Assembly: GCA_012735455.1 (NCBI GenBank)
Contig: JAAYHG010000193.1
Coordinates: forward strand, 1-5,251
Source: Bacillota bacterium
GTDB lineage: Bacteria > Bacillota > DTU030 > DUMP01
Reading direction: 5' to 3'
DNA length: 5,251 nt
The translations under genes were made by a program, and so were the position numbers. The notes under the pieces are model-generated. The model saw nothing but the letters and a program-made list of their open reading frames with translations, was not told where the DNA came from and made no database searches. Positions 1 to 5,251 of this stretch are shown here, in pieces. Numbering within the stretch: the stretch's first letter is position 1; each line of letters opens with the position of its first letter.

Positions 1-2304
1 CTCTTGAACGGTGCAAGCGAGGAAGAGATTTATCGTCGTGCTGCCTTTTACGATTACCTAGAGATCCAGCCGCGAGGAAACAATGCTTTCTTAGTACGCG
101 AAGGCAGGCTTACAGAAGCAGGTCTTTTAGATCTAAACCGTCGTATTGTTAAGCTAGGTGCTGCTCTGGGGAAAGCGGTGGTGGCGACAGGGGATGTGCA
201 TTTTTTACGACCACAAGATGAGGTACTGCGCCGCATACTCATGGCAGGCCAGAATTTCGCCGATGCCAATCTGCAGCCGCCGCTCTATCTTAAAAAAACC
301 GAAGAAATGCTGGAGGAGTTTGCCTACTTGGGCCCGGAGGCTGCGAGAGAGGTGGTCATAGTAGCTCCAGAAAGGCTAGTGGCTAGTGTGGAAGAGGTAG
401 AGCCCATACCTTCTGGTCTATCGACTCCCATAATTGCTGGAGCTGAGGAAGAGATTGAGGGTATGTCGCGGCGCCGTGCAGCAGAGCTTTACGGCGATCC
501 ACTGCCAGGGCTTGTGGCAAAGCGGCTACACAAGGAATTAGATTCCATTGTTTCAAATGGTTTTTCTGTGATCTATCTGATTGCCCAGCGTCTAGTGAAA
601 AAGTCTTTAGAAGACGGCTATTTAGTTGGATCACGAGGTTCTGTTGGGTCTTCCTTTGTGGCCACACTCTGTGGCATAACAGAGGTTAACCCTTTGCCAC
701 CACATTACCGCTGTCCTCACTGTCAGTACAGTGAGTTTGTGCAGGATGGTACCGTAGGCTCCGGGTTCGATCTTCCGGACAAGGAGTGTCCGCGCTGTGG
801 TACAGCACTGGTTAAGGATGGTCAGGATATTCCTTTTGAGACCTTTCTTGGTTTTGAGGGAGATAAGGTACCTGACATTGACCTAAACTTTTCTGGGGAG
901 TATCAGAGTCGAATTCATAAGTATACAGAAGAGCTTTTTGGCGCAGATCGAGTATTTCGCGCCGGAACCATTTCCACCATTGCTGAACGTACTGCTTACG
1001 GTTTTGTTAAGGCTTACGCTGAGCAACATTCACTAAAGTGGCGTCGTGCACAAATGGATCGATTGGTCAAAGGCTTGACTGGAGTTCGCCGTACTACAGG
1101 ACAACACCCGGGTGGTTTGATGATTGTCCCAGACTATTGTCATATCCATGACTTCACCCCTGTTCAACACCCGGCAGATGCTAAGGATAGCGATGTGGTA
1201 ACAACACATTTTGACTACCGCTCTATTAGCAGTCGACTCCTTAAGCTGGACCTTCTGGGCCATGACGATCCCACTGTCTTGAAAATGCTAGAGGAATTCA
1301 CTGGGGTGAACCCTCGTTCTATACCCCCCGCTGACCCAGAAACACTGGCATTGTTCTCTAGCGTAGACCCCTTAGGGGTTACGGCCGACGACATTGGTAC
1401 AGAGGTTGGTACCATCGGTCTACCCGAATTTGGCACCAGGTTTGTTCGTCAGATGCTGGTGGACACTCGGCCTACGGCCTTTAGTGAACTGGTTAGGATC
1501 TCTGGACTCTCCCATGGTACGGATGTGTGGCTGAACAATGCTCAAGACCTTATCAAGAAAGGGCAGGCTTCCCTGGCTGAGGTTATCTCTACCCGCGACG
1601 ACATTATGTTGTTTCTCATGGCTAAGGGGGTAGAACCAGCCATGGCCTTCAAGATTATGGAGAACGTGCGTAAAGGTAAGGGCCTTAAGCCTGAGATGGA
1701 GGCGGCTATGCGGGAAAATGGGGTCCCAGAGTGGTATATCGCCTCCTGCCGCAAAATCAAGTACATGTTTCCTAAGGCTCACGCGGCAGCTTACGTTCTT
1801 ATGGCTTACCGCATCGCCTATTTTAAGGTGCATTACCCGGCGGCTTTTTACGCCACTTATTTTTCTGTTCGTGCCTCCGATCTGGATTTGGAGGTGGCGC
1901 TTAAAGGTAAGGAGGCAGTCAAGACTAAGCTGGCTGAACTCGAGGCTAAGGGTAACGAGGCTACAGCTAAAGAGAAGGGAATGCTTACTGTACTGGAAGT
2001 TGTACTGGAGATGTTGCAGCGAGGGATCTCTTTTGTACCTTTGGACCTCAACCGTTCCCATTCAACACGTTTTCTCCTTACCCCCGCGGGCCTCTTGCCA
2101 CCCTTTGTCAGTTTACCCGGGTTAGGTCAGGCTGCGGCTGAGAACATCGTACGTGCTCGTGAAGAAAGGCCCTTCTCTTCACAAGAAGATCTTAGGGTTC
2201 GGGCCCGTTTATCGCGAAGCATAATGGCTATGTTAGGGCAGGCACGTTGCTTAGACCATCTGCCCGAGAACGATCAGCTGACCCTGTTTCAAGCCTTATC
2301 CTGA
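1..2304 (+). CDS. polC: DNA polymerase III alpha subunit, PolC type (3' part; 5' end outside window)
   Basis: This is the replicative DNA polymerase of Bacillota, extending DNA at the fork in the cytoplasm with an intrinsic 3'-5' exonuclease. Only the C-terminal ~767 residues are present. The reading frame is open from base 1, so the TTG at base 4 is internal. Residues 1 to ~133 look like the second half of the PHP domain that the exonuclease splits (ATGDVHFL motif); the exonuclease itself lies upstream. Four zinc-ligand cysteines are seen at residues 238, 241, 263 and 266 (CPHC, CPRC). The palm carries GDKVPDIDLNF with catalytic Asp292 and Asp294, and LLKLDLLGHDD with the third Asp417. A helix-hairpin-helix-like segment lies at ~703-722. 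The clamp-binding motif QLTLF is at 759-763, four residues before the TGA stop. Aligned from memory with known PolC proteins, all expected blocks are present without a break. The next gene has its own promoter. Confidence 0.98.
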   Translation, partial: LLNGASEEEIYRRAAFYDYLEIQPRGNNAFLVREGRLTEAGLLDLNRRIVKLGAALGKAVVATGDVHFLRPQDEVLRRILMAGQNFADANLQPPLYLKKTEEMLEEFAYLGPEAAREVVIVAPERLVASVEEVEPIPSGLSTPIIAGAEEEIEGMSRRRAAELYGDPLPGLVAKRLHKELDSIVSNGFSVIYLIAQRLVKKSLEDGYLVGSRGSVGSSFVATLCGITEVNPLPPHYRCPHCQYSEFVQDGTVGSGFDLPDKECPRCGTALVKDGQDIPFETFLGFEGDKVPDIDLNFSGEYQSRIHKYTEELFGADRVFRAGTISTIAERTAYGFVKAYAEQHSLKWRRAQMDRLVKGLTGVRRTTGQHPGGLMIVPDYCHIHDFTPVQHPADAKDSDVVTTHFDYRSISSRLLKLDLLGHDDPTVLKMLEEFTGVNPRSIPPADPETLALFSSVDPLGVTADDIGTEVGTIGLPEFGTRFVRQMLVDTRPTAFSELVRISGLSHGTDVWLNNAQDLIKKGQASLAEVISTRDDIMLFLMAKGVEPAMAFKIMENVRKGKGLKPEMEAAMRENGVPEWYIASCRKIKYMFPKAHAAAYVLMAYRIAYFKVHYPAAFYATYFSVRASDLDLEVALKGKEAVKTKLAELEAKGNEATAKEKGMLTVLEVVLEMLQRGISFVPLDLNRSHSTRFLLTPAGLLPPFVSLPGLGQAAAENIVRAREERPFSSQEDLRVRARLSRSIMAMLGQARCLDHLPENDQLTLFQALS

Positions 2305-2319
2305 GGCCGTGGTCCGCGC

Positions 2320-2348
2320 TTGCTTATGGGGTGTGGGCGTGCTATACT
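2320..2348 (+). promoter_or_regulatory. Predicted sigma-A promoter of the rimP-nusA-rnpM-ylxQ-infB operon
   Basis: A -35-like TTGCTT (2320-2325) is separated by exactly 17 bp from TATACT (2343-2348), which matches the -10 consensus at five of six positions. A TGC triplet directly upstream (2340-2342) gives an extended -10. The predicted start is around G2355, which leaves a leader of about 155 nt before rimP. The site lies just after the polC stop and in the only sizeable intergenic gap, so it is well placed to drive the downstream operon. Read-through from polC may also contribute, since no clear terminator directly follows polC. The call rests on sequence match only. Confidence 0.75.
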
Positions 2349-2350
2349 AC

Positions 2351-2364
2351 ATTTGGTACCAAAT
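2351..2364. promoter_or_regulatory. 14-bp perfect palindrome over the predicted transcription start
   Basis: ATTTGGTACCAAAT is a perfect inverted repeat starting 2 bp after the -10 box and covering the predicted +1. This is a typical position for an operator where a dimeric repressor would block RNA polymerase. I do not recognise the sequence as a known binding site, and a 14-bp palindrome can occur by chance once in roughly three windows of this size. The position is what makes it notable. Confidence 0.35.
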
Positions 2365-2382
2365 CGAGGCTTAAGAGCCGAT
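2363..2382 (+). other. Small bulged hairpin at the 5' end of the rimP leader
   Basis: ATC and GGCT pair with AGCC and GAT around a TAAG tetraloop, giving 7 bp with a two-nucleotide GA bulge on the 5' side. It begins within about ten bases of the predicted transcription start and could shield the RNA 5' end from decay or form part of a larger leader fold. It is weak and unsupported by covariation here. Confidence 0.3.
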
Positions 2383-2391
2383 CGGAGGAGT

Positions 2392-2423
2392 AAGAGTGGG
2401 TTGTTTGCCCACTCTTTCCTATT
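2392..2423 (+). terminator. Leader hairpin with interrupted U-tract: candidate NusA-dependent attenuator
   Basis: AAGAGTGGG (2392-2400) pairs perfectly with CCCACTCTT (2408-2416) around a 7-nt loop. AGG (2386-2388) and CCT (2418-2420) can extend the stem across a 3x1 internal loop. Taken as a 7-bp GC-rich stem, it is followed by TTTCCTATT, a U-rich tract broken by cytidines. That is the kind of weak terminator that NusA is known to stimulate in B. subtilis. It lies between the operon promoter and rimP, so termination here would switch off the operon containing nusA. It could also serve as the late terminator for transcripts running out of polC. The hairpin is certain; its terminator activity is inferred. 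Confidence 0.55.
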
Positions 2424-2425
2424 AG
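2396..2425 (+). CDS. Possible 9-codon leader peptide overlapping the attenuator hairpin
   Basis: A GTG codon at 2396 is preceded by a perfect GGAGG (2384-2388) at an ideal 7-nt spacing. It opens a frame encoding MGCLPTLSY that ends at TAG 2423-2425. The start codon lies in the 5' arm of the 9-bp hairpin and the stop lies just beyond the 3' arm, so a translating ribosome would melt the hairpin. An alternative TTG start at 2401 opens a 12-codon frame but with 12-nt spacing. The ORF is short enough to be accidental, and GGAGG may instead belong to the RNA structure. The peptide has no recognised function. Confidence 0.25.
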   Translation: MGCLPTLSY

Positions 2426-2454
2426 ACTTTGTCCCTTAGGGTAGACTATTTATT

Positions 2455-2473
2455 GTATTGGAGAAAACAATAC
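2455..2473 (+). other. Second leader hairpin upstream of the rimP ribosome binding site
   Basis: GTATTG (2455-2460) and CAATAC (2468-2473) form a perfect 6-bp stem with a GAGAAAA loop, ending 22 nt before the rimP Shine-Dalgarno. It is AU-rich and of modest stability, with no U-tract behind it, so it is not a terminator. It may be a local fold of the leader or chance. Confidence 0.3.
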
Positions 2474-2495
2474 TTGGCGATTGTGGGATAGCAAG

Positions 2496-2502
2496 AAGGA
2501 GG
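2496..2502 (+). promoter_or_regulatory. Ribosome binding site of rimP
   Basis: AAGGAGG is a complete Shine-Dalgarno match 7 nt before the ATG at 2510, and it fixes the rimP start. It is the strongest ribosome binding site in the window, as fits the first gene of the operon. Confidence 0.9.
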
Positions 2503-2509
2503 GAGCTGG

Positions 2510-2986
2510 ATGGATACAGTTAGCGACAAGGTCTGGGCCCTTGCGGAACCTTTAGCCAGGGAGGAAGGACTGGAGATTGTTGATGTTACCTTTACTAAGG
2601 AGGGCGGACGCTTTATCCTGAGGATTTATATAGACAAACCAGAAGGGGTCGGAATAGAGGACTGTGAGCGCCTGAGCAACAAGCTGGATCCCGTTTTAGA
2701 TAAAGCGGATCCAATTAAGCACGCGTATTACCTTGAGGTTTCCTCGCCGGGCCTTGATCGGCCACTTAAGCGCAGGGAAGACTTCGAGCGTTTTCGGGGC
2801 CACAAGGTCAAGATTAGCACCTATGCTCCTTTAGGTGGACGGCGCCGCTTCACAGGTGTACTCAAGGGCCTGTTGGAGGATAAGGTAGAAATAGAATCAA
2901 GTTCAGAGGGTACAGTTCTGGTTCCGATAAGTGAGGTCGCTCAAGCCAGGCTTGTGCCGGAGATCAACTGGGAGGGAAAGAAGTGA
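2510..2986 (+). CDS. rimP: Ribosome maturation factor RimP
   Basis: RimP (YlxS, formerly DUF150) assists late assembly of the 30S ribosomal subunit in the cytoplasm. The 158-residue length is close to the usual ~150-160. Residues ~1-83 form the N-terminal alpha/beta domain, including the RFILRIYIDKPEGVGIEDCERLS block. They end in the family hallmark LEVSSPGLDRPLKR (residues ~75-88). Residues ~89-152 fit the C-terminal SH3-like domain (FTGVLKGLLEDKVEIE). The ATG start has a perfect Shine-Dalgarno at 7 nt. It is the first gene after the operon promoter and leader. Its TGA stop overlaps the GTG start of nusA by four bases, so the two are probably translationally coupled. Nothing is missing or truncated. 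Confidence 0.97.
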   Translation: MDTVSDKVWALAEPLAREEGLEIVDVTFTKEGGRFILRIYIDKPEGVGIEDCERLSNKLDPVLDKADPIKHAYYLEVSSPGLDRPLKRREDFERFRGHKVKISTYAPLGGRRRFTGVLKGLLEDKVEIESSSEGTVLVPISEVAQARLVPEINWEGKK

Positions 2987-4044
2987 ACCGGGAGTTCCTA
3001 GATGCGCTGGCTCAATTGGAGAAGGAGCGCGGTATTAGTAAGACAGTTTTGTTAGAGGCTTTGGAAGCTGCCCTAGTGTCGGCGTACAAGAAAAATTTTT
3101 CTTCGGCGCAAAACGTCCGGGTTCATATTGACCGGGAGAGCGGTGAAGTGAAGGTATTTGCCCGCAAGGTTGTAGTGGATAAAGTGGAAGACCCACGGCT
3201 CGAGGTGTCTTTAGAAGAGGCCAAGCAAATGGATCCCAGGTATGAGGTTGAAGATATCATCGAGTTTGAAGTTACCCCGAGGGATTTTGGGCGTATTGCG
3301 GCGCAAAACGCAAAACAAGTGGTTGTGCAGAGGATTCGCGAGGCCGAACGGGGAATTATCTTTGAGGAATTTGCCGATCGCGAGGGTGACATTATCACAG
3401 GGATTATACAGAAGTTTGAGCAAAAAAACATACTGATAGACCTTGGCCGTGCCGAGGCCATTCTGGCGGCCAGTGAGCAAATGCCCGGTGACGTCTACCG
3501 AGCCGGCGAGCGCTTGAAAGCCTATGTGTTAGAGGTTAACAGGACTACTAAAGGGCCGCAAATCCTAGTTTCGCGCACGCATCCTGGTTTTTTGAAACGA
3601 TTGTTTGAGCTAGAGGTACCTGAGATTCACGATGGCACCGTGGAGATAAAGGCTATTGCTAGGGAAGCGGGAGCTCGGTCCAAAATGGCTGTTTGGGCAC
3701 GGGATCCTAATGTAGACCCAGTTGGCGCTTGTGTGGGGCCTAAAGGGATGCGGGTACAGGCGGTGGTTAATGAGCTGCAAGGCGAAAAGATCGACATTAT
3801 CAAGTGGAGCAGTTTACCCGAAGAGTTTATCGCTAGCAGTCTGAGTCCAGCTCGGGTATTACGGGTTGAACTTGCTGAGGATGAGAGGGTTGCCCGAGTG
3901 TTGGTACCAGAGAACCAACTATCCCTGGCTATTGGCAAAGAAGGGCAGAATGCTCGCTTAGCGGCGAAGCTTACTGGTTGGAAAATTGACATTAAGAGTG
4001 AGCCGCTGGCCGCAAGCGAGGTGAGGGGGGATGAGTTGCCGTGA
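2983..4044 (+). CDS. nusA: Transcription termination/antitermination factor NusA
   Basis: NusA binds RNA polymerase and nascent RNA, promoting pausing and hairpin-dependent termination and taking part in antitermination. The 353 residues divide into an N-terminal RNAP-binding domain (~1-130), an S1 domain (~134-198, beginning GDIITGIIQKFEQKNILIDLG), KH1 (~200-277, GPKG loop at 252-255) and KH2 (~280-345, GKEG loop at 318-321). There is no C-terminal acidic-repeat extension, as is usual in Bacillota (B. subtilis NusA is about 370 aa) and unlike Escherichia coli. The start is GTG at 2983, with GGAGG (2971-2975) 7 nt upstream inside the end of rimP. It overlaps both neighbours by the 4-nt GTGA junction. 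The product may feed back on its own operon through the leader hairpin at 2392. Confidence 0.98.
   Translation: MNREFLDALAQLEKERGISKTVLLEALEAALVSAYKKNFSSAQNVRVHIDRESGEVKVFARKVVVDKVEDPRLEVSLEEAKQMDPRYEVEDIIEFEVTPRDFGRIAAQNAKQVVVQRIREAERGIIFEEFADREGDIITGIIQKFEQKNILIDLGRAEAILAASEQMPGDVYRAGERLKAYVLEVNRTTKGPQILVSRTHPGFLKRLFELEVPEIHDGTVEIKAIAREAGARSKMAVWARDPNVDPVGACVGPKGMRVQAVVNELQGEKIDIIKWSSLPEEFIASSLSPARVLRVELAEDERVARVLVPENQLSLAIGKEGQNARLAAKLTGWKIDIKSEPLAASEVRGDELP
4018..4030 (+). promoter_or_regulatory. Composite purine-rich ribosome binding region at the nusA/rnpM junction
   Basis: GAGGTGA (4018-4024) runs into GGGGGG (4025-4030). The GAGGTGA part is a 7-base match to the anti-Shine-Dalgarno region but lies 16 nt from the rnpM GTG at 4041, while sitting an ideal 6 nt from an ATG at 4031 in another frame. 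For rnpM the usable site is probably AGGGGG (4024-4029, one G-U wobble) about 11 nt away, together with coupling from nusA translation. Confidence 0.5.
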
Positions 4045-4307
4045 AACAACGTCGGATTCCACTTCGCATGTGCGTGGGCTGTCAAGAGATGCGGCCAAAG
4101 CGAGAACTGCTCAGGGTAGTGCGCACTCCAGAGAAGAAGGTGGAGGTAGATCGTACCGGCAAGCGGTCTGGCCGGGGAGCGTACATTTGCCCGCGACGGG
4201 AGTGTCTGGTCAAAGCAATTCAAGGCAAGAGGTTGCAGAAGGCGCTGGAGACGGATCTCCCACCCGAGATTATGCAAGAGCTAGAGGACAGGCTCGTGGA
4301 GATATAA
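4041..4307 (+). CDS. rnpM: RNase P modulator RnpM (YlxR, DUF448 family)
   Basis: This small basic protein of 88 residues belongs to the YlxR/DUF448 family. The B. subtilis member, now called RnpM, binds RNase P RNA and modulates the enzyme's activity in vitro. Family marks are RIPLRMCVGC (residues ~5-14), KRELLRVVRTP (~20-30) and the glycine/arginine signature GKRSGRGAYIC (~40-50). Cysteines at 11, 14, 50 and 55 form CxxC plus CxxxxC, which suggests a structural metal site; B. subtilis YlxR, as I recall it, lacks this full set, so metal binding is an inference. The start is GTG, overlapping the nusA stop by four bases. The stop is TAA at 4305-4307, where ylxQ begins. An 88-aa length is typical. 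Confidence 0.95.
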   Translation: MKQRRIPLRMCVGCQEMRPKRELLRVVRTPEKKVEVDRTGKRSGRGAYICPRRECLVKAIQGKRLQKALETDLPPEIMQELEDRLVEI

Positions 4308-4621
4308 CCTCCGTTCTGTCACTTGTGGGGTTAGCTCTAAAGGCCGGTAAACTCATGTTAGGGGACCAAGCCTGCCGTAAGGCCCTGGCTCTGGGGCAGG
4401 GGCGGCTCGTGATTCTAGCGGATGACGCCAGCGAACGCACGCGTCGGACGTTCTTGGAGTTGGCGCAGACCACAGGTGTGCCGGCCTGTTACCTAGGGAG
4501 AAAAACCCAATTGGGGCAACGTTTGGGAAGAGAGCAAGTGGCAGTTCTGGTGGTTACCGATGTATCCCTGGCTCAGGCCATTAAGAAGGCGCTAGCTGGA
4601 GATGAGAAACTACGGGGGTGA
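4304..4621 (+). CDS. ylxQ: L7Ae/L30e-family K-turn-binding protein YlxQ, probably with an ATA start
   Basis: YlxQ (also called RplGA) belongs to the L7Ae/L30e/S12e family of small RNA-binding proteins; B. subtilis members bind kink-turn RNA. Recognisable blocks are LVGLALKAGKLMLG (residues ~7-20), RLVILADDASERTRRTF (~34-50), LGRKTQLGQRLGRE (~64-77) and VLVVTDVSLAQAIKKAL (~81-97). That gives 105 residues against about 100 in B. subtilis. The start is uncertain. Relatives begin about six residues before the xLGLA block, which falls on ATA 4304-4306, overlapping the rnpM TAA as ATAA. This mimics the 4-nt overlaps of the two preceding junctions. In-frame alternatives are CTG 4316, GTG 4325 (loses part of helix 1) or an upstream ATG at 4031. 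None has an ideally spaced Shine-Dalgarno except 4031. The identity is firm; the start is not. Confidence 0.9.
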   Translation: MTSVLSLVGLALKAGKLMLGDQACRKALALGQGRLVILADDASERTRRTFLELAQTTGVPACYLGRKTQLGQRLGREQVAVLVVTDVSLAQAIKKALAGDEKLRG

Positions 4622-4627
4622 GAGTAG

Positions 4628-5251
4628 ATGGGCAAGGTTCGTGTCCATGAGTTAGCTAAGGAACTAAAGATTAGCAGTAAGGAGCTCATGGAGCTCCTGG
4701 GCGAGATGGGCATCACTGTACGCAATCACATGAGTACACTGGACGACCAAATGGTGGAAGAGGTCAAGTCTAGCCTAGGCTCAGACTTAGATACACCTGA
4801 GGTCTTGGTCGAGGTAGATATAGATGAAGAAGAGGAATTGCCATCTCCACGTAGACGTCCGGCCGTTGATAAAAAAGGCAAGGGTAAAGAGGGTCGTGAC
4901 AAACGCGTAACCAAGAGGGAAAAATCGAAGACAGAGGGGCAAGAGAAGACGGAAGCTGCCCCGATTGAACTGCCGGAGAATATGACTGTGCAGGATTTGG
5001 CTACAAGACTGGGACGGCCTGGAAGTCAAGTAGTCAAGCTCCTTTTCAGCCAAGGGGTTATGGCCGGGCTTAACCAGACCATCGCCTATGATGCTGCAGC
5101 CAAGGTGGCAGAGAAGCTTGGTTTTGTTGTTACCCGTGTTACTACAGGCATGGAAGAAGTTGAGGAAGAGGAAGATCGACCAGAAGACCTGCGTGAACGT
5201 CCGCCGGTGGTTACGGTAATGGGTCACGTTGACCATGGTAAGACTTCCCTC
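4628..5251 (+). CDS. infB: Translation initiation factor IF-2 (N-terminal part; runs off window end)
   Basis: IF2 is the GTPase that brings formyl-methionyl initiator tRNA to the 30S subunit and promotes subunit joining. The frame is open for 208 codons to the end of the window. Residues ~3-50 form a first IF2_N domain (VRVHELAKELKISSKELMEL). Residues ~51-112 are a charged linker, acidic then Lys/Arg/Glu-rich. Residues ~113-168 form a second IF2_N domain (LPENMTVQDLATRLG, QGVMAGLNQTIAYDAA). After an acidic stretch (~175-184) the G domain begins with the P-loop GHVDHGKT at 199-206, cut shortly after. The start is ATG, with GGGGTGA (4615-4621) 6 nt upstream, overlapping the ylxQ stop. The gap to ylxQ is 6 bp, so it belongs to the same operon. 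Confidence 0.98.
   Translation, partial: MGKVRVHELAKELKISSKELMELLGEMGITVRNHMSTLDDQMVEEVKSSLGSDLDTPEVLVEVDIDEEEELPSPRRRPAVDKKGKGKEGRDKRVTKREKSKTEGQEKTEAAPIELPENMTVQDLATRLGRPGSQVVKLLFSQGVMAGLNQTIAYDAAAKVAEKLGFVVTRVTTGMEEVEEEEDRPEDLRERPPVVTVMGHVDHGKTSL

Larger units (their letters stand above)
2355..2509 (+). promoter_or_regulatory. Long structured 5' leader of the rimP operon
   Basis: About 155 nt separate the predicted transcription start from the rimP ATG. Visible structure comprises three hairpins. The first is at 2363-2382: ATC, a GA bulge, then GGCT pairing with AGCCGAT around a TAAG loop. The dominant 9-bp hairpin is at 2392-2416. A smaller 6-bp hairpin lies at 2455-2473 (GTATTG/CAATAC, 7-nt loop). 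No recognised riboswitch or T-box core is seen. In B. subtilis the corresponding operon is, as I recall, autoregulated by NusA through attenuation in this leader, so a regulatory leader is expected. The exact 5' end is inferred from the promoter. Confidence 0.6.

Noticed and set aside
1420..2061. 213-codon open frame on the - strand inside polC
   Set aside because: It lies wholly opposite highly conserved PolC sequence, its translation resembles no family I know, and it has no plausible upstream signals; it is a shadow of the real gene.
1718..2125. 135-codon + strand frame overlapping polC
   Set aside because: It is an out-of-frame reading of the conserved PolC C-terminal region, without a ribosome binding site or family resemblance.
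2305..2342. Intrinsic terminator immediately after polC
   Set aside because: GGCC and GGTCC segments are GC-rich but do not form a convincing stem, and no U-tract follows; the next real hairpin is in the rimP leader at 2392.
2363..2420. K-turn in the rimP leader that YlxQ could bind
   Set aside because: The GA bulge at 2366-2367 and the internal loop next to the 2392 stem lack the three-nucleotide bulge plus tandem G-A/A-G pairs that define a kink-turn.
2431..2504. Pairing of TCCCT (2432-2436) with AGGGA (2500-2504) hiding the rimP ribosome binding site
   Set aside because: Only five base pairs over a long loop, too weak to claim without folding calculations or covariation.
747..3907. Repeated GGTACC hexamers across the window
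   Set aside because: They fall mostly in coding sequence as common Gly-Thr or Val-Pro codon pairs at irregular spacing; no repeat family is evident apart from the palindrome at 2351.
3627..4277. 216-codon open frame on the - strand across nusA and rnpM
   Set aside because: It is antisense to two clear family members and spans their junction, with a low-complexity Ser/Leu/Ala/Arg-rich product; best explained as a shadow frame.
4787..5236. 149-codon open frame on the - strand inside infB
   Set aside because: The product is Phe/Leu-rich because it is antisense to Glu/Lys codons of the IF2 linker; the apparent hydrophobicity is an artefact, not a membrane protein.

Overview
This window is a core housekeeping segment of a Bacillota (Firmicutes) chromosome. 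In order, all on the + strand, it holds the 3' part of polC, then rimP, nusA, rnpM (ylxR), ylxQ (an L7Ae-like gene) and the 5' part of infB. This is the order known from Bacillus subtilis and many Clostridia. A PolC-type replicative polymerase and a short NusA without C-terminal acidic repeats both point to Bacillota. The intermediate base composition (roughly half G+C by eye), the GTG starts and the CxxC-containing RnpM suggest a clostridial-type lineage rather than a low-GC Bacillus. I cannot name a genus.

Region by region: 1-2304 encodes the last ~767 residues of PolC, from the second half of the split PHP domain to the C-terminal clamp-binding motif. 2305-2509 is the only sizeable non-coding stretch. 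It carries a good sigma-A-type promoter (TTGCTT, 17 bp, extended TATACT), a 14-bp perfect palindrome over the predicted transcription start, and a ~155-nt leader. The leader contains a strong 9-bp hairpin followed by an imperfect U-rich tract. A possible 9-codon leader peptide with its own Shine-Dalgarno sequence overlaps this hairpin. 2510-5251 is tightly packed: rimP/nusA and nusA/rnpM overlap by 4 nt (GTGA), rnpM/ylxQ probably by 4 nt (ATAA), and ylxQ and infB are 6 bp apart.

The genes form a transcription/translation-machinery operon. RimP matures the 30S subunit. NusA controls pausing and termination. RnpM is an RNA-binding modulator of RNase P. YlxQ is a K-turn RNA-binding protein of the L7Ae family. 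IF2 delivers initiator tRNA. The leader hairpin is well placed for NusA-dependent autoregulation.

I see no mobile element, CRISPR array, tRNA/rRNA gene or obviously novel multi-gene system. The observations most worth a second look are the rimP leader (palindrome, attenuator-like hairpin, possible leader peptide) and the ylxQ start. The conserved ylxQ start position appears to be an ATA codon, and the frame stays open upstream across the whole of rnpM.
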